Positions 21,448 through 27,945 of a stretch of 39,767 nucleotides of DNA are shown here, piece by piece (position 1 is the stretch's first letter; each line of letters opens with the position of its first letter). The position numbers and the translations under genes were made by a program. Origin of the DNA: an uncultured beta proteobacterium. Its GTDB lineage: Bacteria > Pseudomonadota > Gammaproteobacteria > Burkholderiales > Burkholderiaceae_C. The notes under the pieces are model-generated. The model worked only from the letters and a program-made list of their open reading frames with translations. It was not told the origin of the DNA and did not search any database. Location of the stretch: NCBI GenBank assembly GCA_903861575.1, contig CAIOUR010000212.1, positions 1 through 39,767 of the forward strand, written 5' to 3'.

Positions 21448-22626
21448 AAGACTCTCAGGTTCATCGGCACCCAAGGTGTCCAAAATGTCCTTAGGGTGCA
21501 GTACACCGTCGACCGGCGCCATACCGGCCACGGCCTGGCCGTGGGCCATAAAGATGCCTTGGCGCAGTTGCCCGTCCCAAGGCCGAAAGCTCAGCGCCGT
21601 GCCCTTGAATCCGTCCAGCGTAGTTTTGCTGCTGCGCAGGTTGCGCAGCAGCTGCGCCAGGTTGGCTTTGGGTTCCTCGTCCAGCGCGGTCGCAAAGCTT
21701 TTTACCGCCATCCATGCCGCCCAGTCTTGCGACGCCATTTGCTTATTGGTCAACTTTTGAAACCGGTGGCTGAGTTGCGGAGCGCCGTAACGTTCCCATG
21801 ACGTATGCCAGGCCAGGGGTACCAGGCCGCCGCTGCCCACCACCGGACGGGGTAGGGCAGTGTTGTAGGGCAGGGCCTTGGAAAATTCCCCGACCGTATC
21901 CAGCACCATCACCACGTCGTGCGCAGGCTCGGCAGTCAGTAATTTCGGGTTGCTGGCTTCACGCTGTCGGGGGTCGCCAGAGAGCACAAATTTGCGCTCG
22001 GCTTTCACCTTCAATCCAAAGCGTTTGATCGACGCCATCCAGATCTCGCGCAAGGCCTGGTCTTGCGGCTCCGGCCCGACTAGCAAAATGATGTCGCGCC
22101 AGTTGCGCGCGGCCAGCCACTGGGCCATGGCGTCGGACAGCATGCGGTCGCTGGGCAGCGTGTGCAACCAGTGGGGGTGGCAGGACGTTCCGCGCAACTC
22201 ATCGCTGGTTTCGCTGATATTGAAAACAATGGGCGTGGTGGTGATTTTTCCGAATGCCTCCATCAGCGCCTTTTGCTGCTCTTTGGGTAGGTCCAGCAGA
22301 AGCACCTGCGCCTTGCGCTTATTGATCTCGGCGAGCAGCTCGGTGGTGCTCTTACCGTCCCATTGCAGGTCTTGCAATTTCAGCTGGTTGCCGGAGTCTT
22401 GGAGGTTGTCCTTGAGCTCGTCGATGGCGATTTGTGCTGCAACCAGTGGCCTGCCCGTAGGTTTTCCGATGAAGGCCTGCTCCAAGGTTTTGCGGTCGTA
22501 GCGCGGGTCATCGCGCAGCCCGATCACCAGAACCTGCCAGCTTGCCGCCCACACCGAAACCGGCATCAGCAGAATGACGGCCCAAACGCCCAAACGGCGG
22601 GCCAAGGTGCTTGGCCGGGTCGCCAT
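21433..22626 (-). CDS. PQQ-associated ABC-type periplasmic substrate-binding protein
   Basis: A 397-residue exported protein with signal peptide (LGVWAVILLMPVSVWAA) and the two-lobe periplasmic-binding pattern seen in branched-chain-amino-acid-type receptors (LVIGLRDDPRYDRKTLEQAF, VLLLDLPKEQQKALMEAFG, VVMVLDTVGEFSKALPYNT). I recognise it as the binding-protein family tied to PQQ-dependent alcohol dehydrogenase systems (TIGR03863 type). The start is the ATG at 22626, sharing one base with the stop of the upstream propeller gene (TGATG). No partner ATPase or permease gene lies in the window. The ligand is unknown; related systems in Pseudomonas putida (Ped) and Methylorubrum (Lut) support lanthanide-dependent alcohol oxidation. 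Confidence 0.82.
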   Translation of the reverse strand: MATRPSTLARRLGVWAVILLMPVSVWAASWQVLVIGLRDDPRYDRKTLEQAFIGKPTGRPLVAAQIAIDELKDNLQDSGNQLKLQDLQWDGKSTTELLAEINKRKAQVLLLDLPKEQQKALMEAFGKITTTPIVFNISETSDELRGTSCHPHWLHTLPSDRMLSDAMAQWLAARNWRDIILLVGPEPQDQALREIWMASIKRFGLKVKAERKFVLSGDPRQREASNPKLLTAEPAHDVVMVLDTVGEFSKALPYNTALPRPVVGSGGLVPLAWHTSWERYGAPQLSHRFQKLTNKQMASQDWAAWMAVKSFATALDEEPKANLAQLLRNLRSSKTTLDGFKGTALSFRPWDGQLRQGIFMAHGQAVAGMAPVDGVLHPKDILDTLGADEPESLCKRR

Positions 22627-23606
22627 CAATTGGTAATCACGCTGTGGGGAACGCGTCCGGCCGGCACGGTTTTGATGGCTTTGCCGCTGGCTACGTCGAC
22701 GATGGTGAGATCGTCAGAAAGCCCGTTGACGACATAAAGCCGCGATCCATCGCTATTCAGGCCCACGCCCCATGTACGTTTGCCCGCTAGTATGACTTTG
22801 CGCACCGTATGCGTGGCCACATCCACCTCGGCCACGTGGTTGGCGCGCCCCAGGCCAACCCATGCGGTTTTTCCATCTGGCGTGATGAGCATGCCGACCG
22901 GGCTGATGTCGTTCTTGCGCATGCCTGAAATCTCAAACTCCAATGTCTGTTTCACGATGCGGTTGGCCGTATCGATGATGCTCACACTAGAGCCCAATTC
23001 GTTGGTCACCCACAGTTCTGCGCCGTCGGGCGTCAGCGCAAAGCGACGCGGACGTTTCCCCACTTTGACCATCCCCACCTGCTTGCGCGTGGCCACATCG
23101 ACGATGTGCACCGAGTTGGTCACCTCTGAGGTTACGTACACCAGCTTGCCGTCCGGTGTGGCGAGGACGCCTTCGGGCTCGGCACCGGTCTTCACTGCAA
23201 AGAGTGGTTTTTTGCTGGCGATGTCATAGGCAATCATCTGACTGCCTTCTTCAATCGAGACATACGCCGTTTTGCCGTCGGGTGAGAGGGCGAATATCTC
23301 GGGGCTTTCGCCGGTGGGGAGCATGTCGACCTGCTTGCCAGCGGCAATGTCCACCACCCCGATTTGGTCGCTGTCGCCACAGGCCACCATGATCTGTTTA
23401 CCCGCGTTAGCCCAGGCCATGTGCCGCGGGCGCTTGCAGGTAGGAATGTTCTTGATGAAGGTTCCGTCGTTTTGCAGCACCATGATGGCGTTGTCTTTTT
23501 CGCTGCTGACAAAGACATCAGCCCAGGCCGAACTGACAGCCGTCACCACAATAAGGCCGGACGCCGCATACCGCGCGAGGTGTTTGAAGTGGATGGGGTT
23601 TTGCAT
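22626..23606 (-). CDS. PQQ-associated YVTN beta-propeller protein
   Basis: A 326-residue exported protein (signal ASGLIVVTAVSSAWA) made of repeated blades of about 42 residues, each with the pattern xALSPDGKTAYVS...IxxYDIASKK. Repeats such as FALTPDGAELWVTNELGSSV, LITPDGKTAWVGLGRANHV and LNSDGSRLYVVNGLSDDL are plain to the eye. This is the TIGR03866-type propeller found with PQQ dehydrogenases. It probably acts in the periplasm, perhaps as a binding or sensing partner of the adjacent substrate-binding protein. The start at 23606 lacks a good Shine-Dalgarno, but the upstream gene ends 12 bases before, so coupling is likely. Confidence 0.85.
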   Translation of the reverse strand: MQNPIHFKHLARYAASGLIVVTAVSSAWADVFVSSEKDNAIMVLQNDGTFIKNIPTCKRPRHMAWANAGKQIMVACGDSDQIGVVDIAAGKQVDMLPTGESPEIFALSPDGKTAYVSIEEGSQMIAYDIASKKPLFAVKTGAEPEGVLATPDGKLVYVTSEVTNSVHIVDVATRKQVGMVKVGKRPRRFALTPDGAELWVTNELGSSVSIIDTANRIVKQTLEFEISGMRKNDISPVGMLITPDGKTAWVGLGRANHVAEVDVATHTVRKVILAGKRTWGVGLNSDGSRLYVVNGLSDDLTIVDVASGKAIKTVPAGRVPHSVITN

Positions 23607-23618
23607 AGGGAGTTTCGA

Positions 23619-24356
23619 TTAGCGCAAATCGAAGAAGACCAGACCGACATGAAAGCGCTGGGTAGAGCTGCCTTCGTCGCCGAACTTCTGGGTGTTCGAT
23701 ATGGACGTGTCTAGCGCAATCTTCCCGTACTTCAGCCACCAGCGCATACCGCCGTGGGTGACTTGGTCGGTTAGGTCACGCCCACTCAGTTCGGCAAAAA
23801 GCATGGCCCTTTGTCCGAAATTGACGTCAACACCCAGGCCCCACGTGGCGCAGGTGTCGGCAGTGGAGTTCTGTCGCGACGCGCCCAGATTGAGGTGCAA
23901 GTTACCGGCCTTCTCGCCAAATGGTTTGGTGAATGCGAGGTTGAGTGCCGGCCCTTCGTCCTGCATGCTGGCATCCCCCGCTTTTTGCCACTGGTTAGAG
24001 CCGATAACGGCCAACCCCCAGTCGTCGCGGTTGTGGTCTACCACGACATAGCGCGCACTCACCTGGGCTTCGTTCTCGCCGTCGTTTCCGTTGTTGTAAC
24101 GGGTCCAACCGAGCTGTGCTTCCACCGAGAGCAACGGGTTGAAGCTGTAGCCCAGGCTGACCTGGGTATTGTTGTCATCGTTGGAATTGGAATAGCGGGT
24201 TGCAAATTCGAACTGCTGCTCATCATCACCTTCGACCAGCGCAGTATCCAGTCGCAGATACGGGCTATCTTCGGCGTGCGCTGCTGGCGCACAACAAGCC
24301 CCCAAGACTGCGATTGCCGCCAGAACGCGGCGCAAACGGATACCACTCAAATTCAT
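23619..24356 (-). CDS. Outer-membrane beta-barrel protein, porin-like, unknown substrate
   Basis: A 245-residue protein with signal peptide (LAAIAVLGACCAPAAHA) and alternating amphipathic strands ending in the aromatic C-terminus FHVGLVFFDLR. Strand-turn pairs such as VSLGYSFNPLLSVEAQLGW are typical of outer-membrane barrels. Two long polar loops are near-repeats 32 residues apart: T53-S67 (with SNSNDDNNT) and T85-S100 (with NNGNDGENE). The start is the ATG at 24356 with GAGG 9 bases upstream; upstream in-frame codons to 24401 are less likely. I do not recognise a named family. It lies between a secreted ankyrin protein and the PQQ propeller, so a role in passage of a substrate or metal across the outer membrane is conceivable. 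Confidence 0.75.
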   Translation of the reverse strand: MNLSGIRLRRVLAAIAVLGACCAPAAHAEDSPYLRLDTALVEGDDEQQFEFATRYSNSNDDNNTQVSLGYSFNPLLSVEAQLGWTRYNNGNDGENEAQVSARYVVVDHNRDDWGLAVIGSNQWQKAGDASMQDEGPALNLAFTKPFGEKAGNLHLNLGASRQNSTADTCATWGLGVDVNFGQRAMLFAELSGRDLTDQVTHGGMRWWLKYGKIALDTSISNTQKFGDEGSSTQRFHVGLVFFDLR

Positions 24357-24462
24357 CTTTGTTGTCCTCAAAGCTGTGTTGTTGCGCCTCACCAGGTGCA
24401 ACGAAACAGGCGACCCAGGCTTTCAGGAAAGTTTAACGGCGCGGGAAAGCACGCCCACGACC

Positions 24463-24501
24463 CCCGCGTGTAGCCGCCGTGTGGCGGTTTGGGGACGCGG
24501 G
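24463..24501 (-). other. Intercistronic nested hairpin between the ankyrin and beta-barrel genes
   Basis: An inner stem CCGCC/GGCGG with a 4-base loop (24474-24487) is enclosed by an outer stem CCCGCGT/ACGCGGG (24463-24469 and 24495-24501). There is no following T-tract. The structure lies directly after the ankyrin stop and about 107 bases before the barrel start. It could partly terminate transcription or set different mRNA stability for the two halves of the operon. Confidence 0.5.
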
Positions 24502-24508
24502 AACTTTG

Positions 24509-25180
24509 TTACTGCAACAACGCGACAACCGCTTGCTGCTTTGCGTCGCGGGCCAGGCTGAGAGCCGTTTGTCCGCGGTTGTCTTTTGCGTTTTTGTCGG
24601 CGCCTTGTTCCAGCAGGTAATTCACCATGGCCACTTGTCCGTAGGGAGCGGCCCACATCAATAGGGTCAGGTCATTGTCGAGGCGGGCGTTGACCGCAAC
24701 GCCGGCCGCCACAAGGGCTTTCATGCACTCCACGCAACCATTGCCCGCCGCGTAGGTGGCTGCAGTCTTTTTGACCCGGTCCACAGCGTCCACTTGCGCG
24801 CCAGCGCTTAACAATTTGCGCACGATGTTGGCGTTACCCACAAAACTGGCGCCCATGAGTGGCGTGACCTCAGAAAGATTGGCCAGATTGGGGTTGGCTC
24901 CAGCCGCTAACAGCATATCGACCAGAGGCTCGTTACCCTTGGTCGCCGCCATGTTCAGTGGCGAATTACCCAGACGGTCGCGCGAATCGACGGCGGCACC
25001 TTGGCGCAGCAACTGACCGACCCGCTCGACCTTGCCCGCCTTCGCGGCCAATACATATTGGCCATTCATATTGATTTGGTCTGCCCCCATTTGCGCTTGG
25101 GATGGGCCGACAAAACATAAAGTTGCAAATCCCACGATGCAAGCTAAGCGGCGGCCAATGTGCGCAGAACAAAAATCCAT
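24509..25180 (-). CDS. Exported ankyrin-repeat protein
   Basis: A 223-residue protein with a signal peptide (LACIVGFATLCFVGPSQAQ) and about five ankyrin repeats from residue 40 to the end. Repeats show the canonical pattern: GNSPLNMAATKGNEPLVDML, LLSAGAQVDAVD, LTLLMWAAPYGQVAMVNYLL and GQTALSLARDAKQQAVVALL. The ATG at 25180 has GGAG just upstream. It is the first gene of the operon that runs divergently from the PQQ alcohol dehydrogenase. Ankyrin arrays bind proteins, and secreted ones in proteobacteria sometimes protect or chaperone periplasmic enzymes, but the partner here is unknown. Confidence 0.87.
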   Translation of the reverse strand: MDFCSAHIGRRLACIVGFATLCFVGPSQAQMGADQINMNGQYVLAAKAGKVERVGQLLRQGAAVDSRDRLGNSPLNMAATKGNEPLVDMLLAAGANPNLANLSEVTPLMGASFVGNANIVRKLLSAGAQVDAVDRVKKTAATYAAGNGCVECMKALVAAGVAVNARLDNDLTLLMWAAPYGQVAMVNYLLEQGADKNAKDNRGQTALSLARDAKQQAVVALLQ

Positions 25181-25402
25181 GGTTGCTCCAATATAAAAAT
25201 TTTCGGTGTGTGTGAAGTTATTTCCGACCCGTCACGGCCTAGCCAATGAAAGCAAATACCTCATCAGGGTTTGTACCATGTTTGTGGCAGGGGCGGCGAG
25301 ATCAGAATGTCGCAAGGAACACGTATCCTTAGGGTCCAGACTGTTGGGGGCTGTGCCCTCGGAGTTGGAGCCACTATCTTTGTTAATTAGGAGAAATGCA
25401 GT
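25181..25402. promoter_or_regulatory. Divergent control region between the ankyrin operon and the PQQ dehydrogenase
   Basis: A 222-base gap with no coding potential. It must drive both the minus-strand accessory operon and the plus-strand dehydrogenase. Structures seen: an imperfect palindrome with arms AAGGA and TCCTT near 25314-25330, a short inverted repeat GGGC-TGT-GCCC near 25348-25358 in the dehydrogenase leader, and a strong Shine-Dalgarno AGGAG about 9 bases before the ATG at 25403. I could not identify a confident -35/-10 pair or a sigma-54 site on either strand. Confidence 0.45.
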
Positions 25403-27127
25403 ATGCAACGCAAACATTGGATCAAGTTGGTCCTTGCCACATCCGTCGCCCTTGGCGGGTTGGTGGGAACGGCTGGCGCACAAGAAATCTCTGGCCAGAA
25501 AAGCAGTGGCGCTAGCACCCTGGCCAAAGGCATCAATGTCACGCAAGCGGCGCTGAACAAGGCCGCAACGCAAGGCGATAACTGGTTGCATACGCACGGC
25601 AATTACGACCAGACCCGCTACTACCCGGGCAAGCAGATCAACACGGCTAACGTGAAGAATCTGCGCCCCAAGTTCACCTTCCAAACCGAAGTTCTGGAAT
25701 CCATGGAAACCGCGCCCATCGTTGTCGATGGCGTGATGTACATGACCACTTCGTTTAACCATGTCTACGCTCTGGACGCGGTGACTGGCAAAGAGTTCTG
25801 GCATTACAAGCACAAGATGGGCCCCATCACCACCTTCTGCTGCGGTCCCAACAACCGTGGTGTAGCTATCGAAGGCGGCAAAGTTTTTATGGGCACCCTC
25901 GATGCCCGCCTGGTGGCTCTGGATGCCAAAACAGGCAAGGTAGAGTGGGATGTGCAAATCGCCGACCCCGAGAAGGGCTACAGCGAGACGATGGCGCCTA
26001 CCGTGGTGGACGGAAAAGTATTGATCGGAACCAATGGCGGTGAATACGGCATTCGCGGATTCGTCAAGGCCTTTGATGCGGAAACCGGTTACTTGATCTG
26101 GACCTTTCACACCATCCCTGAAAAAGGACACGAAGGCGTGTGGGCCGAGAACGATGCAACAGGGCGCAACATGCACCGCGACATCGCAGCTGAAAAAGCC
26201 CAATTGGCCCGCGATAGCAACTTCTACCAAACCCTGGGCGGTGGTGTCTGGATGAACCCGGCTGTGGATTTGAAGTCCCGCACGATCTTCTTCGTAGTGG
26301 GTAATCCTTCGCCCGACTTGTACGGCGCGGAACGCCCCGGCGACAACCTCTACACCGACTCGCTGGTTGCGGTCGATCTGGACACCGGCCACTATCGCTG
26401 GCACTACCAGTACATCGCGCATGACGTCTGGGATCTGGACGCTGTGAGCCCGCCCATTTTGGTTGACGTGAAAGACAAGTCAGGCAAGACCATTCCTGGC
26501 GTGATCCATGGCGGAAAAACCGGCCACGTGTATGTGCACAACCGTGAAAACGGCGAGCTGATCCGCTTCTCGGACGCCATGATCCCGCAAGAGAACATGT
26601 GGGTGCTGCCGACTGCCGCTGGTGCACGTATGTTGCCTGGTGCCAACGGCGGCGTTGAGTGGTCCCCCATGGCGGTTAATCCCCAGTTGAACATGGCCTA
26701 TGCGCTGAACCTGCACCAGCCAATGACCTACCACGTCGAAGCGGCTAAGTACCCCGGCGGCAAGCTGTGGTTGGGCGGTGCGTTCAAAGTGATTGGTGAT
26801 GAGAAGCAATGGGGCCGCTTGGCTGCCGTCAACTACAACACCGGCAAGATGGTTTGGCACTTCGATACCGCAGAGCCCCTGATTGGTGGTGCTTTGGCAA
26901 CTGCCGGCGGCTTGGTGTTCTATGGCGAAGGCAATGGCCTGTTCCGCGCACTGGACGCCAAGACAGGCAAAGTCCTGTGGCAACACAACTGCGGCGCTGG
27001 TGCCAACGCCATGCCTGTCTCCTACGCAGTGGGTGGCAAGCAGTATGTAGCCATGGGTTGCGGCGGTAACAACCAGCTCGACTTCAAGCGCGGTAACTCC
27101 ATGGTTGTTTACGGGCTGCCCAATTAA
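25403..27127 (+). CDS. PQQ-dependent alcohol dehydrogenase, lanthanide-type signature
   Basis: A periplasmic quinoprotein (574 residues with signal peptide ending AGA-QE at about residue 26) of the methanol/ethanol dehydrogenase family. It oxidises alcohols to aldehydes and passes electrons to a cytochrome c. Eight-bladed propeller tryptophan-docking repeats recur (for example [15 protein letters not shown]). The rare vicinal disulfide pair is C146-C147 in TTFCCGPNN. By alignment from memory, metal ligands are E214 (NGGEYG) and N301 (GNPSPD); the catalytic Asp is D344 in HDVWDLDAV, with D346 two residues on. That D-x-D arrangement marks lanthanide-dependent enzymes (XoxF, PedH, ExaF); Ca-dependent relatives have Ala, Ser or Thr at the second position. 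There is no haem domain, so it is a type I enzyme. Its substrate cannot be read. Confidence 0.93.
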   Translation: MQRKHWIKLVLATSVALGGLVGTAGAQEISGQKSSGASTLAKGINVTQAALNKAATQGDNWLHTHGNYDQTRYYPGKQINTANVKNLRPKFTFQTEVLESMETAPIVVDGVMYMTTSFNHVYALDAVTGKEFWHYKHKMGPITTFCCGPNNRGVAIEGGKVFMGTLDARLVALDAKTGKVEWDVQIADPEKGYSETMAPTVVDGKVLIGTNGGEYGIRGFVKAFDAETGYLIWTFHTIPEKGHEGVWAENDATGRNMHRDIAAEKAQLARDSNFYQTLGGGVWMNPAVDLKSRTIFFVVGNPSPDLYGAERPGDNLYTDSLVAVDLDTGHYRWHYQYIAHDVWDLDAVSPPILVDVKDKSGKTIPGVIHGGKTGHVYVHNRENGELIRFSDAMIPQENMWVLPTAAGARMLPGANGGVEWSPMAVNPQLNMAYALNLHQPMTYHVEAAKYPGGKLWLGGAFKVIGDEKQWGRLAAVNYNTGKMVWHFDTAEPLIGGALATAGGLVFYGEGNGLFRALDAKTGKVLWQHNCGAGANAMPVSYAVGGKQYVAMGCGGNNQLDFKRGNSMVVYGLPN

Positions 27128-27172
27128 GCGTTGGTGTCTGTTCGCTGACCATTTACGGTCGGTATCGGTAGC

Positions 27173-27199
27173 GGCCACCTTCGGGTGGCCGTTCTTTTA
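27173..27199 (+). terminator. Intrinsic terminator between the dehydrogenase and cytochrome c genes
   Basis: Perfect 7-bp stem GGCCACC/GGTGGCC with a TTCG tetraloop (27173-27190), followed by GTTCTTTTAT. It lies 45 bases after the dehydrogenase stop and 20 bases before the cytochrome start, so it probably lets only part of the transcripts continue into the cytochrome gene. Confidence 0.85.
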
Positions 27200-27218
27200 T
27201 ACGAGGATGAGATTCACG

Positions 27219-27800
27219 ATGTCTACAGTGTTGAAACGGTTTGCTGTGTTGTTGGTCTGCTTTGCGGCAGCGCTATCGCAGGCGCAAGATCTGCAGGCTG
27301 GCAAAGCGACAGCTGCAGTGTGTGCCGCCTGCCATGGTGAAGATGGAAACGCGGCCATACCGGGCTATCCAAGCCTTGCCGGCCAAACCTGGCGGTACAT
27401 ATACATTCAGTTGAAAGACTACAAAGAGGGCCGGCGCAGCCATCCCATCATGACGGCGATGGCCGCAGGTCTTTCGCGAGATGACATGGTCAATGTGGCG
27501 AATTACTTTGCGCGATTCCCCCTGAAACCCAATGGTTTCGTTGCTGATGAGGCCAAGGTCAAGTTGGGTAAAGCAAAGGCGGATGAGACTTTGTGCACCA
27601 TGTGCCATTTGGGTGGATTCAGTGGTCAAAACGAAATACCTCGCGTGGCGGGACAGCAGTACGACTATGTGGTCGAGCAGTTGCGCAATTTCAAAGCCCG
27701 CACGCGCACCAACGATGCAGGCAACATGACCAGCGTCGCGCAGACTTTGAGTGACGCCGACATCGAAAACCTAGGGCATTACGTCAGCAGTTTGCGGTAA
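27219..27800 (+). CDS. Dihaem cytochrome c (c4/c553-like), periplasmic
   Basis: A 193-residue exported cytochrome (signal LKRFAVLLVCFAAALSQAQ) with two haem-binding motifs, CAACH (C35, C38, H39) and CTMCH (C126, C129, H130), in two similar halves. The first half has HPIMTAMAAGLSRDDMVNVA, the usual Met-ligand and helix region of cytochrome c4/c553. The ATG at 27219 is chosen; ATG at 27207 is in frame but sits directly against the GAGG. It probably accepts electrons from the adjacent quinoprotein dehydrogenase and delivers them to a terminal oxidase. Known XoxG partners are monohaem, so the two-haem form is notable. Confidence 0.9.
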   Translation: MSTVLKRFAVLLVCFAAALSQAQDLQAGKATAAVCAACHGEDGNAAIPGYPSLAGQTWRYIYIQLKDYKEGRRSHPIMTAMAAGLSRDDMVNVANYFARFPLKPNGFVADEAKVKLGKAKADETLCTMCHLGGFSGQNEIPRVAGQQYDYVVEQLRNFKARTRTNDAGNMTSVAQTLSDADIENLGHYVSSLR

Positions 27801-27945
27801 TTTCGTCGGGTGAGGCGCTTAGGGTTCGCGCTAGGTAACGGGTTGGTAACTCCGTGTTAAGGTGGGTTTGGGTGGGTCTGTTGAAGGAGGCTTGCAACAG
27901 GCTTGCATACCCCACCAGTTTGATACACACGACAGGAGATCGATC

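Noticed and set aside
27801-27945. Possible sigma-54 promoter and direct repeats (GGTAAC twice, CTTGCA twice) before the OFA transporter gene
   Set aside because: The GG and GC dinucleotides do not fall at the required spacing with a TTGC element, and the short repeats are within chance in such sequence.
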